Positions 20,092 through 29,991 of a stretch of DNA of 49,796 nucleotides are shown here, one piece after another (within the stretch, counting starts at the first letter, position 1; every line of letters starts with the position of its first letter). A program made the translations under genes and the position numbers. The DNA lies in the IMG/VR virus record IMGVR_UViG_3300046028_001698, positions 1 to 49,796 of that record; one strand, written 5' to 3'. The DNA is from a virus. The notes below the pieces were generated by a model, which saw only the letters and a list, made by a program, of their open reading frames with translations, did no database searches and was not told the origin of the DNA.

Positions 20092-22926
20092 GTGGCAGAG
20101 GATTTTGACCTTTTATCAGCGGTGCAGCCCCAAGAGGGTTGGTACGCTATCGTCGGGCTAAGCCCCGACAGCAAGCAACAGGAGCTAGTAGAGACCCGTG
20201 AAGAGGCCGACGCATGGGCCAAGACGTTCCTCAACCAAGGGAAGAATGTATTTTTTGGTGTAGCTAAGTATACAGACGGTAAGAGCAGGAAGAAAGAAAA
20301 CGTCAAGTCACTTAAGTCACTTTGGCTCGACATAGATTGTGGGCCAGAGAAGGACTACGATACACAGGAAGAAGGGTTAGATGCCCTTCGTAAGTTCTGC
20401 AAGACAGTCGGTATGCCTAAGCCCACCATAGTTAATTCTGGGCGCGGTCTGCACGTATACTGGACGTTGACTGAAGAAGTTACACGTGAAGAATGGGAGC
20501 CTGTGTGTCTAAGGCTGAAGGAAGTCTGCACCACTAAGGAGCTACGTGTCGATAACAGCTGCTTCGAAGCAGCGCGTATCCTGCGTATTCCCGGCACGTT
20601 TAACTTTAAGGGTACGGACCCCCTACGTGTAGAAGTCATAACGATTGGTAAGCCGACACCCATGCAGGACATACGTGACCTGTTGGGGGTAAAGGAGACG
20701 AAGGCGACACTGTTTGGTGACATGCCTACATTCGCACCTAGCCCGTTAGCTAAGCTTATACGTGCCAACATGGAGTCGAGCTTCACCAAGATTATGAACC
20801 GTGGTCAGAACGGGTGCAAGCAGCTTAACGCTAGTTACGCAGACCGCAGGGAAATATCTGAGCCACGATGGTTTGCTGCGTTGTCAATCGCCAAGTTCTG
20901 TAAGGACCGTGATAAGGCTATACACAAGTTATCCGCAGACCATCCTGACTATGACCCTGACAAGGTTGAGCAGAAGGTAACACACATAGTCGGGCCGCAC
21001 ACATGTGCGGAGTTCGAGAAACACAATCCCGGCGGATGTGCAGGGTGCCCGCACATTGGCAAGATACGCTCCCCTATTACACTAGGTAAAGAACTGAAGG
21101 AGGCAACTCCAGAGGACAACGTAGTTATAGAGGAAACCCAGCTTGGGGCAGTGAAGTACCATATACCCGAGTTTCCCTTCCCCTACGTACGGGGCAAGCA
21201 CGGTGGCGTATGGCGCAAGGTTACACCCAAAGACGAGGAAGAAGGCGTCGAGGACGTTGTATTGGTGTATCCGTACGACATATATGTAGCCAAGCGTATG
21301 GATGACCCAGTCGAGGGGGGTGTAGCACTTATTCGTCTGCACAGCCCACAGGATGGCGTCAAAGAGTTCACGGTGCACAATTCAAAGGTGATGGACGGTA
21401 ACGAGCTACGCAAGTTCCTCGCCTCTAAGCACGTGATGCTTAGCTCCAAGGTCGATTATGCGTACTTGGTGGACTTCATAGTAAAATCAGTAGCTCAATA
21501 TTTTCACAACACAAAGGTAGAACAAATGCGCAATCAATTTGGATGGGTCGATAACGACAGTAAGTTTATTATAGGCGACCGTGAGATAAGTGCCGAGGGG
21601 ACATACCATAGCCCCCCGTCGTCAGTCACCAAGGCACTAGCCGAACACATGACAGCTAAGGGTACGTTGGAGAAGTGGACAGAGGTGTTTAACCTGTACG
21701 GACGTCCGGGCCTTGAAGGGCATGCGTTCGCAGCAGCCACCGCCTTCGGTGCGCCTCTCTTGCGTTTCTCCGGTCAACGTGGGGCAATCATTAACGTGGT
21801 GCACCCCAAGTCAGGTACAGGTAAGACTACAGCCCTGCTTATGGCTAACAGTGTATACGGCGACCCAGCGGCGCTATGTGCCAAGAAGGACGACACGTTC
21901 AACTCGAAGGTATTTAAGATAGGGGTTTTCTGTAACCTGCATATCAGCTTCGACGAAATGTCGAACACAGAGCCCAAGCAACTAAGTGAACTCGCCTACT
22001 TGATTACACAGGGTACAGGCAAGGATCGCATGAAGGCGTCTTCAAACGAGCTTCGGGCAAACCTGACGTCATGGCAGACCATAGCACTGTGCTCGTCTAA
22101 CCACTCGTTCTACGAGAAGCTTGAGATTGCCAAGGGGTCGCCTGATGGTGAAACCATGCGCATCATCGAATACAGCATCGACTATTCTGACGCGATTGAC
22201 ATCGAGTATGGCAAGAAGATGTTCGACCACCAGTTGCTTGAAAACTACGGGCATGCAGGTGACATCTACGCACGGTACCTGATTACGCACTATGACGAGG
22301 TGAAGGCGCTTTATGCTACGGTTCAACAGCGCATCGACTCCAAGCTTAAGCTAACACAGCGTGAGCGGTTCTGGTCGGCAACAGCAGCAGCTAACATAAC
22401 GGGTATCTACATCGCCCTGCATCTTGGCCTGTGTAACTGGGACATTGCTGCCATCTTTAAGTGGACGTGCAAGATGATACTCAACCTACGCAACACGATG
22501 ACACCGCCACCCGAAGGTGACCAGCAGATACTTGGTGAGTTTATGAACGCCCGTCTGGGTAACATTCTCATAGTTAATGACGGGGTAGACCGTCGCAGCA
22601 AGATGGTGGAAGTACCGCAGTTAGAGCCGTTGCGAGAGCTTATGATACGCTACGAACCGGATACTGCTAAGGTATACATAACTGCTAGCTCGTTCCGTGA
22701 GTATTGTGGGGCACGTAACATTGCTTACCGCTCGACCATTAACGCTATGAAAGCCAAGGGCCTGTACCTTGACGCAGAGAACAAGCGCATGTCAAAGGGC
22801 ATGAAGGTCAACACGGTGCCGGTGCAGTCGCTAATCTTCGACGCTAACCACCCTGACTTTAGTGGCATTACGGACCTGTTCAATAACGCAATCACGGCTG
22901 TGAAGCCGGACGCCGACGAAGAGTGA
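20092..22926 (+). CDS. Primase-helicase: AEP-like primase plus DUF927-type ATPase (944 aa)
   Basis: The N-terminal region (1-200) shows LWLDID (D80, D82), SGRGLH (116-121, H121) and RILRIPGTFN (162-171), the pattern of archaeo-eukaryotic-type primases of phage primase-helicases. A cysteine cluster follows near 300-325 (GGCAGCPH). The C-terminal part is a DUF927-like ATPase: Walker A ending SGTGKT (574-579) and Walker B HISFDE (D621, E622). The protein probably primes and unwinds DNA at the fork. GTG start at 20092 with GGAG ten bases upstream; it follows a terminator, so it may be controlled by readthrough. Confidence 0.88.
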   Translation: MAEDFDLLSAVQPQEGWYAIVGLSPDSKQQELVETREEADAWAKTFLNQGKNVFFGVAKYTDGKSRKKENVKSLKSLWLDIDCGPEKDYDTQEEGLDALRKFCKTVGMPKPTIVNSGRGLHVYWTLTEEVTREEWEPVCLRLKEVCTTKELRVDNSCFEAARILRIPGTFNFKGTDPLRVEVITIGKPTPMQDIRDLLGVKETKATLFGDMPTFAPSPLAKLIRANMESSFTKIMNRGQNGCKQLNASYADRREISEPRWFAALSIAKFCKDRDKAIHKLSADHPDYDPDKVEQKVTHIVGPHTCAEFEKHNPGGCAGCPHIGKIRSPITLGKELKEATPEDNVVIEETQLGAVKYHIPEFPFPYVRGKHGGVWRKVTPKDEEEGVEDVVLVYPYDIYVAKRMDDPVEGGVALIRLHSPQDGVKEFTVHNSKVMDGNELRKFLASKHVMLSSKVDYAYLVDFIVKSVAQYFHNTKVEQMRNQFGWVDNDSKFIIGDREISAEGTYHSPPSSVTKALAEHMTAKGTLEKWTEVFNLYGRPGLEGHAFAAATAFGAPLLRFSGQRGAIINVVHPKSGTGKTTALLMANSVYGDPAALCAKKDDTFNSKVFKIGVFCNLHISFDEMSNTEPKQLSELAYLITQGTGKDRMKASSNELRANLTSWQTIALCSSNHSFYEKLEIAKGSPDGETMRIIEYSIDYSDAIDIEYGKKMFDHQLLENYGHAGDIYARYLITHYDEVKALYATVQQRIDSKLKLTQRERFWSATAAANITGIYIALHLGLCNWDIAAIFKWTCKMILNLRNTMTPPPEGDQQILGEFMNARLGNILIVNDGVDRRSKMVEVPQLEPLRELMIRYEPDTAKVYITASSFREYCGARNIAYRSTINAMKAKGLYLDAENKRMSKGMKVNTVPVQSLIFDANHPDFSGITDLFNNAITAVKPDADEE

Positions 22927-23123
22927 AGGTAGCTGGGGTCAGCTACGATATAAACTGGCGCGCCTTCACCAAGGGCGCGTCACTGTTCTTCCCGTGCCTA
23001 GACCCAAAAGCCGCTAAGAAGGAAATACGCCCCGTGCTACGCAGACTGAAGCTAAAGGTAGTGTACCGGAGCGTGGTGGATACCAAATCTGGTATTAGGG
23101 GTTTACGTATCTGGAGGATGTGA
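22923..23123 (+). CDS. Small basic hypothetical protein (66 aa)
   Basis: The GTG at 22923 overlaps the primase-helicase stop by four bases. The product (MKVAGVSYDINWRAFTKGAS at its start) is very basic, with a Lys/Arg-rich C-terminal half, and could bind nucleic acid. It is the last gene of the rightward operon, 45 bases before the terminator. Not recognised. Confidence 0.6.
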   Translation: MKVAGVSYDINWRAFTKGASLFFPCLDPKAAKKEIRPVLRRLKLKVVYRSVVDTKSGIRGLRIWRM

Positions 23124-23167
23124 TTATAAACGTCCTCGGAAGATGCTCCTTCCGTTGGTTGATACTA

Positions 23168-23201
23168 CCCCCGCTGGCCTACTCCCCAGCGGGGGTTTTT
23201 T
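23168..23201 (+). terminator. Strong terminator of the rightward operon
   Basis: CCCCCGCTGG (23168-23177) and CCAGCGGGGG (23186-23195) form a perfect 10-bp stem with an 8-base loop, followed by six T residues (23196-23201). It separates the convergent operons. On the minus strand the hairpin is not followed by T residues, so the late operon would need another stop mechanism. The last bases overlap the stop codon of the minus-strand gene. Confidence 0.9.
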
Positions 23202-26200
23202 ATGGGCGGAACTTATCTGCCATACCGATATCTTTCTCTGCAGTCTTCTTCTCAAGCCGCATGCCCTGCACTGTGCGGCCCCGTACATCCGCACGACCCT
23301 TGAGTGACCGCATGATGGTCTCTTCGGTAATTATGAAGCTTGGGTCTGGGTACGTGCGGTTGAACGGAATAACCTCGTCGGTGATGAACTCCTGTAGTTG
23401 CTCCTTAGAAGTAATATCACCCTCACGTAGCTTCCTATCCAAGGTGGATAGCAGCTGGGTCTTCTCCGCCTTTATCTTTTTGTCGTTCTTACTACGAGTG
23501 ATGTAGTAGTCCTGCCATCTAGCAAGACGCAGTGGTCGGAAGCCAGATATCGTGCGGAACGTATCCAACCCAGTGATATCGTTCTTATCTATAATGACAT
23601 CACCCTTGCGGGTAACCACACCTTCGGCTTCCCCTTGCTCCGCTGCTACCCATGACCGAACAAACGCAGGTGCCATCTTCTTGATACCACCATACATATC
23701 GCCTTCAGCAAAGTTATCCTTTGCATTGAACGCCTGAATAAGCATCTGCCCACCTGCTACGTTAGCCAGCAGTGTTTTTATTATGCTGTCACCAGTGGAG
23801 TCACCTGCAACTGCTTCGCGGAACCACATATTCTTGAGGTCGAGTGATGTACGGCTAGACAGTTCAGTGTTCGATAAAGCGCCAAGCGGGCCGTGTATAA
23901 GAATGTCTGCCAACGACACGTCGCCAACCATCGGCTCTCCGAACTTATCCATCAACCATGCACGGAACATAATGTCGGAGTCGTAGGCGACACGTGGGTC
24001 AAGACCCATAAGCTTGCGCACATCCTCATCATCTTCTTCGTCAAAGCTTTCAGATAGCGCCAGTGCCATGACCGAGTACAGGGGCATACCTAGAAGGCCA
24101 CCAAATACGCCAGCCATCATCAAGACGCCGCCTAGTTCCTTCATAGCGCCCGCACGTGCGGCCTTTGCTTCTGGTGAAGCTCCGGGGTACAACCCACGCC
24201 CGATATCTCGCATCGCGCCTACTAGGAACTTAGTCTGCAGAATGGGATGCATCTTGAAGAGGAACAGTGCACGAGACACATCGTTCTTCATTATGCGTGA
24301 ACGTTCCCAGTTGGAGTAGTCACCAAGAGTATCGCGCACAGTATCTAGGGCAGTGGTGACTGCCTTATCAAACACTACCTTCTCAGGTGCGCCGGGGTTT
24401 TTAGCAGTCTCTGCCTTGTACGCTAACTCAAACGCCATGAAGTAGGCTGCTTGGCGTGAGATGTTTTCCAACCCTTGGAACATGACGCCCATGGCTTTAC
24501 CTGTTACCGCAGCAGTTTCGGCAACGGTGCGCGCTGCACCCGTACGGTGCTTCTGTCCTGTTTCCCGCTCGTTCTGGATTAGTGTATCCTGCACGGTCTC
24601 AAGCACGTTGCGCTCCATACCTGCCGCCAGTGCCCTACGTAGAAGTTTACCTTCTTTGGTGTCAGCACTAACCAATTTAGAGCTTAGTATGTTGGGCATC
24701 AGGACATCAAGCGAGTCACCCACACCGGCTATCCCTGTGCGAGTGCTCTGCACCTTAGCTTTACCTAGAGTGTTCCATATCTTCATATACTTCAGCCACA
24801 TGCGGGTGCCTTCCGCATACCCGTAATCCCGCCACAGGCGTGGCACCACACGTATCGGTATGGAAGTAAGCTGCAGCATCGCTGTCGCTGGCGCTGTCAG
24901 GTAGTAGAAGTAAGACGCACGGTTAAGGGCGTTAATAAACGAACTCTGCGGGCTTGGGTTTATCTCGTCTTCGGCACGCTGTTCTAATTCATATATAGCG
25001 GCTTTAAGTCTAGCCTGCTCTGTAGTTGGGCGGTCCGACACGTTGTCACGTGCCTCCTCGGTTTTTAAGCGTATGTCCCCGGCGTATGCCAGCTTGCTTA
25101 GTTGGTTAGCATAGCTGCTCGCTTGCGATGCAAAGTTCTGTAGGATATCCTGCTGGAACCCGACTACCTCTTGAGCATGCATGAACCGGCGGCGTACTGA
25201 CCGTTCGGGGGTAGATAGCAACCATGTCTGGTAGATGCTGTCCGTCAGGTCTTTGAAGTCGCTGGCACCTAGTACACCACTTGAAGCAAACTCGGCCTTG
25301 GCTTTACCCACTAGGTCAAATATCTTCTTCATCATCTGGTCGTCAGTTTTTAATTCTTCCTGCAACTGTGCGACGTCGTACCCTATAGTAAGTACCCCAT
25401 CGTTCTTCTCAGGGTCTATACCTAAGCGCTTAGCTATCGCTTTCTTCGCAGCTATTTGCTGCTTGGCAGTTTCGAACTGGTAGAACTCACGCTCCCGCGA
25501 GCCGTCCTTGGCAGCGGATACACGTATGTAGTATTTACCTGCCCGCATAAACGGAAAGTAGTCTTTGGTGAACAAGCTTGAGTCAAGATTGTAGAATATG
25601 TCGCCGCCCTTCTTGGATTCATCGGGGTTCATAACTTCCCGCATCATATCTGCACGTAGGTCACGCAAACGCTTGGCTTCTTTAGTACCGGCGATAGACG
25701 CAATCCGACCGTCTAGTAGTGCAAGCTCGGCTTCGAACATATCTTTGTAGTAGGAACGTATTTCCTTGTATAGCTTGTGCCCGTTCTTAAGCTCACCTAG
25801 CTTGTCCCACAAAGCATGTGTATCGCGGATACGACGGGTAAGTTCCGCTATCTGCTTCATCTGGTCACTGGTATTTTTGCTATCTATGGCTGTCTTAGAT
25901 AGGTTCGCTACCAACTTCTTCATAGCGGTAGACATAGCTACCTTGTCACCCTTTACGGTGATTGCGTCTTTGCTCTGCATAACCAAGGCTTTTACCTCGG
26001 CTATTATACGGGCAGCTAACACCTTATCGTTGGCGTTCTTCAGTATGCGAGCTTCGACCTCCTTCATGGCAGGGTGATTAGCCAGTGCATCGTCAGCAGA
26101 CTTGAAATCGTCGGGTGCCATTTCATTTATACGGGCAGTGCTCTGCGTCTGGGCCAGTAGTTGGTCTTTATCAGACAGAAGGAACTCGTCTAACTCCATA

Positions 26201-29200
26201 CCAATTTGCTCTGCAGCTTTGAGTATGTTGGCCTTCATGGCAACCATCTTCTGCACCAACGTGTCAATCTCACGTATGGTGGGTATATCTGGGCCGAACC
26301 AGTTTAAGATGCCAGACGTCGGTATAGTCTTTAGCGTGGCCACCAAGGTAGGTGGTGCCATGGCCTCTAGGTTATCCTTTAGCCCACCGCCCCAGTCTTT
26401 CCAGCTATGCCCCTTAACAACCTGCTCTACACCTTCAGCTATGCCGTTAGTGGAGGTAGACTTCTGGGTACGGCGCATACCGGGACTTATACTAGCTTCA
26501 GCAGTTCCTATTTTCTCTTTGTTCTGCTTAGTGGTCTTGGGCCGTGAGTATTTTGTGGTAGGTGCAGCACCACCACGCCAGCCGTTAATATACCGCATGC
26601 CCTTGACGAGTGTGCTTTCCTGCGCACCGTTTACGACACGCTCGTGGCCTGCAGCCAGTATAGCTTCTACGTCCGCATCGCTGATTGCCAGATTGATACC
26701 CAGCCTACGTGCAAAGTTACGGATAATAGCTGCAATGCGCTTTAGCATTGTCGGCCTAAGCTGCCCATTCTCGGACATCTCGGCTAGGATTTCTTCTACT
26801 GCGCGGGCGGTACGGTTGGTATCCTGCGCATAGGCATCTGGGTTAGCAGCTAGCCACGCATCGGTATTGGCCCGTATGTTACCGTTGCTTTTATACAGTG
26901 CAGTCAGAGCGCTATCTAGCTCGCCACGGAACAGCTTCTCAAGGCCAACGTGGCCAAGAGCTTCATGGAACAGCACCGCCTTAGCACGCTCTACGGACTC
27001 AAGGTTGTCGGCAATTAGATACACTGTACCATCAGGGGCCACGAAGCCTTCTGCATTGGTAGCGTTATCTTGCATCACAGCCCGACGTACCTTAGCGTCA
27101 GCTATGTCGTTAACAGACTGGACTACCGTAACTACAGGTGGCCCCTTCCATACTGACACGATGGCATCTACCGCTGCACGTACCTTAGATACGTCTGTCT
27201 TAACTTGGCCCGGTTGCGCTTCACCCCTACGGTACTTAGATACACGGCCTTCGGCTATGTCGATTTTGGCTTCGCGTTGTTCGCGCTGCTCGGCACTGGT
27301 GTCTGCACCTTCCATCTCGCCTAGCTTCTGCTGCACCTTAGCGCTGCCCACACGGGATGTAGCGCCTTCGCGCTCAAGCTGACGGTTCTCTGCCATGGAG
27401 CGCAGCTTAGACCTGATCGGGTTCAGCATGCGGTTGTTTACTAGCTTAGTCAGCTTCTCGTTGGCGACGGCTAGCTCTGCTTCCGCTGCCTTGGCTTCAA
27501 CACCTGTGGTGTTGCGGAACTTGGACATTGCTGCACGGGCTTCTTCTTCAGCCTTGGCAATGTTGTCCTGCGGACGACCATACTTATCGTATGCGTCGGG
27601 GCGTTCTATCTGACGAATAAGCTCGGTGCGCTGGTTGTTGTCTATCTCGCCACGCTCACGCGCAGCATCAATATCACGGGTAAGTTCCTGCACCATGGAT
27701 GTAGCCACGGTGGGGTTCGCGGAGTCCGTCTCTTGAATAGATGTAGGGGGAGCAACGTATGGAAGAAGGTCCATCGCCTGTGCTTCAAAGTCCTGCAGGT
27801 TATCTGCGGCTGCAAACAACTCTCCGTCTGGACCTACAACCCTGTAAGGCTTCGGGCTGGTTGCATCAACCTGCACACTATAGGCTTCGTTAGCAGGGTT
27901 AGCGCGACGAATGGCATCTTCGATGTTTTTTACAAAGTCAGCCGTGTACTGCTCGTCTTTCGCTGCGCGTTCTTGCTGCAGCCTATCAAACTCATCGGCA
28001 CGTGCCTGATTTTCCGCTTCGCGGTCTTCAGGTGCAAGCGCACCTTGCTCCAGTTTGCGCTGCTGGATTTCCTCAAACTTGTCGAGGCGGTTTTCTTCCT
28101 GTGTAGGCAGTGCGCCGAATAGACCTTCTTGGCCCGCAGCTTCTACCGTGCTCGCACTGGGTGGACGTCCTCTACGTGAGTATACAATGCCTGAAGGTGA
28201 CGAAGCCGCCGCACTTAGGCGCTCAACGGCTTCTGCTTCGTCGATACCGTATTGGTCAGCAAATGCACGAACTTCATCTTCGTTTGCAGTCGCAGCAAAT
28301 GCTGGCGTAATAGTGGGTTGGGTTGTGTTACGGCGGTACTGGGCGTTGACGCCACCAGTAGGGGGAGCGTTAGTATCCTGTGTTTCAGAGATTGGGGGAG
28401 TAAAATCAAACCGACCAACCGCTGCACGGATGCGGTCGATAGTGGCTTCGGGTTTATCATTTTTACCGATATCAAGCCCTAGTCCGCGTCCAATCGCATT
28501 TATTCTAGGTGTGTTGAACGGCACACCGCCAGCGTCAACGGCAGAAACAAGATCAATAGCTGCTTGCTCTATAGTAGATGGTTTACGTTGCTGTGGTGCA
28601 CCTGCACCTGCAAACTCGGCCTCACGCATGCGCTGCATGGCAGCTTCTTCTTCGGTATCAACCGGAGGCGGGCCAGTAAAGTTAGAGCCTGTGCCTTCTT
28701 CGGCTGCTGCTTCAGCTTCTCCTTGTGCCATCCGTTCGGCACGTGCCCGCTCTAGTTCTGCAGCTTGCTTGTCAATAGCTTCTTTGGCGGATTTTAAGTT
28801 CTCGACAACTTGCGTTGCCTTCTCCAAGGGAAACCCGCGCTTGACGAATCTAGCTTCTGCTTCAGATATAGTTTGCTCGTCTGCATCTGCAGGCAGGGCG
28901 TCAAGTTCTTGGGCAATCTCTTCTGTGAGTATCTGACGGTTTTCCGCCTTTGCTGCACGTGCACCACCATAACCACCCAGAAACAGGGACGCGATGCCTT
29001 CGGACGCAGCCTGTCCAGCTACACCCCTAAACGTATCTACATCGAAGCCCTCGCGCTGCAGTGCTAGGTTCTGGGACAGTTTTTCCTGCCCACCTTGTAC
29101 AGATTCTGGTACAGCTTCTACAACTGCACTTTTGGCAACACCACCCAGCACGCTCTTTCTGGCACCGACCTTTACGGCCTCTACAGCTTCACGCTCGGCT

Positions 29201-29982
29201 ACCTCGGCGGCAACCTTCTTGACTACGTTATTACCTATGCTGCGAGCGAACTGCGGGCCAAAGCCAGTAGCCGAAGCAAGTGCGCCTATGGCACCACCAA
29301 GTGCAATCTGGTCTATATTCTTGCCGCTATACTCCTGCGCCTTCTCGGCGGCGGCAGCGGCGTCTTCTTCAGATGCACCGTTCTTTACGAACTCGCTGTA
29401 TACCGCATCGTACACGGAACCTTTTATAGTACCTGCGCCTGACGCTGCGCCAAGCCCAGCCATAGTAGCTAGGGGTACGGCTCCTGTACCTCCGGTGGCA
29501 ACACCCGCTGCGATAAACGGTGCCGCCGAACCTGCCACGCTGGCAATGCTCTCTAGTGGAGAGTAAGTGAACGCCCTAGCTGCAGCCTTTACTTCTTCCC
29601 AGACACCTTTGCCTTCAGCGTCTTTCTGGATTTTACTGGCGATTTCAGCATCTTCACGAGACCCAGCAGATTTCAAAGCAGCCGCTGCTTTAGCTACATA
29701 GTCAGCCGCATCGGATACAACATTGTCGGCACCAAACACATCTGCGATTGACTTGGTAGTGCCGCTTAAACCTTCGACCGCACTCAAGGGTATGTCTGCA
29801 ATAGGCGCAAGCAATCCGCCTACTAGCGGGATATTTTCAATTGCGCTTGGCTTCTGCTTAGGCGTGGTCAGCCTGTTGAGGTCAAACCCGTTCTTCGTTA
29901 GCTTAGCATTAAGCTGTGCCTTAGTAATTCCTGCTGGTACGTTTCTTATAACTGTACCGTCGGGCATGCGTACATCAGGCAT
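23200..29982 (-). CDS. Giant internal virion/polyvalent protein with zincin-like domain (2260 aa)
   Basis: By size, position last in the late operon and content, this is probably an ejected internal virion protein of the polyvalent type. The N-terminus MPDVRMPDGTVIRNVPAGIT is a motif seen in other large phage proteins. Hydrophobic, membrane-like segments occur around 40-60 and 150-200. Residues 1006-1011 read HEALGH and residues 1063-1068 EEILAE, the paired motif of M49-like metallopeptidases (see findings). Long helical stretches lie between, and the C-terminal third contains hydrophobic segments (GGVLMMAGVFGGLLGMPLYS). It follows the transglycosylase gene by nine bases. It may form a channel and carry an enzyme into the host. 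Confidence 0.75.
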   Translation of the reverse strand: MPDVRMPDGTVIRNVPAGITKAQLNAKLTKNGFDLNRLTTPKQKPSAIENIPLVGGLLAPIADIPLSAVEGLSGTTKSIADVFGADNVVSDAADYVAKAAAALKSAGSREDAEIASKIQKDAEGKGVWEEVKAAARAFTYSPLESIASVAGSAAPFIAAGVATGGTGAVPLATMAGLGAASGAGTIKGSVYDAVYSEFVKNGASEEDAAAAAEKAQEYSGKNIDQIALGGAIGALASATGFGPQFARSIGNNVVKKVAAEVAEREAVEAVKVGARKSVLGGVAKSAVVEAVPESVQGGQEKLSQNLALQREGFDVDTFRGVAGQAASEGIASLFLGGYGGARAAKAENRQILTEEIAQELDALPADADEQTISEAEARFVKRGFPLEKATQVVENLKSAKEAIDKQAAELERARAERMAQGEAEAAAEEGTGSNFTGPPPVDTEEEAAMQRMREAEFAGAGAPQQRKPSTIEQAAIDLVSAVDAGGVPFNTPRINAIGRGLGLDIGKNDKPEATIDRIRAAVGRFDFTPPISETQDTNAPPTGGVNAQYRRNTTQPTITPAFAATANEDEVRAFADQYGIDEAEAVERLSAAASSPSGIVYSRRGRPPSASTVEAAGQEGLFGALPTQEENRLDKFEEIQQRKLEQGALAPEDREAENQARADEFDRLQQERAAKDEQYTADFVKNIEDAIRRANPANEAYSVQVDATSPKPYRVVGPDGELFAAADNLQDFEAQAMDLLPYVAPPTSIQETDSANPTVATSMVQELTRDIDAARERGEIDNNQRTELIRQIERPDAYDKYGRPQDNIAKAEEEARAAMSKFRNTTGVEAKAAEAELAVANEKLTKLVNNRMLNPIRSKLRSMAENRQLEREGATSRVGSAKVQQKLGEMEGADTSAEQREQREAKIDIAEGRVSKYRRGEAQPGQVKTDVSKVRAAVDAIVSVWKGPPVVTVVQSVNDIADAKVRRAVMQDNATNAEGFVAPDGTVYLIADNLESVERAKAVLFHEALGHVGLEKLFRGELDSALTALYKSNGNIRANTDAWLAANPDAYAQDTNRTARAVEEILAEMSENGQLRPTMLKRIAAIIRNFARRLGINLAISDADVEAILAAGHERVVNGAQESTLVKGMRYINGWRGGAAPTTKYSRPKTTKQNKEKIGTAEASISPGMRRTQKSTSTNGIAEGVEQVVKGHSWKDWGGGLKDNLEAMAPPTLVATLKTIPTSGILNWFGPDIPTIREIDTLVQKMVAMKANILKAAEQIGMELDEFLLSDKDQLLAQTQSTARINEMAPDDFKSADDALANHPAMKEVEARILKNANDKVLAARIIAEVKALVMQSKDAITVKGDKVAMSTAMKKLVANLSKTAIDSKNTSDQMKQIAELTRRIRDTHALWDKLGELKNGHKLYKEIRSYYKDMFEAELALLDGRIASIAGTKEAKRLRDLRADMMREVMNPDESKKGGDIFYNLDSSLFTKDYFPFMRAGKYYIRVSAAKDGSREREFYQFETAKQQIAAKKAIAKRLGIDPEKNDGVLTIGYDVAQLQEELKTDDQMMKKIFDLVGKAKAEFASSGVLGASDFKDLTDSIYQTWLLSTPERSVRRRFMHAQEVVGFQQDILQNFASQASSYANQLSKLAYAGDIRLKTEEARDNVSDRPTTEQARLKAAIYELEQRAEDEINPSPQSSFINALNRASYFYYLTAPATAMLQLTSIPIRVVPRLWRDYGYAEGTRMWLKYMKIWNTLGKAKVQSTRTGIAGVGDSLDVLMPNILSSKLVSADTKEGKLLRRALAAGMERNVLETVQDTLIQNERETGQKHRTGAARTVAETAAVTGKAMGVMFQGLENISRQAAYFMAFELAYKAETAKNPGAPEKVVFDKAVTTALDTVRDTLGDYSNWERSRIMKNDVSRALFLFKMHPILQTKFLVGAMRDIGRGLYPGASPEAKAARAGAMKELGGVLMMAGVFGGLLGMPLYSVMALALSESFDEEDDEDVRKLMGLDPRVAYDSDIMFRAWLMDKFGEPMVGDVSLADILIHGPLGALSNTELSSRTSLDLKNMWFREAVAGDSTGDSIIKTLLANVAGGQMLIQAFNAKDNFAEGDMYGGIKKMAPAFVRSWVAAEQGEAEGVVTRKGDVIIDKNDITGLDTFRTISGFRPLRLARWQDYYITRSKNDKKIKAEKTQLLSTLDRKLREGDITSKEQLQEFITDEVIPFNRTYPDPSFIITEETIMRSLKGRADVRGRTVQGMRLEKKTAEKDIGMADKFRP

Positions 29983-29991
29983 ATATCAACC

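Noticed and set aside
23552-29566. Several plus-strand open frames opposite the 2260-residue gene, up to 293 codons
   Set aside because: They are composition shadows of the long minus-strand gene; none has a ribosome-binding site or recognisable domain, and no terminator or promoter structure supports them.
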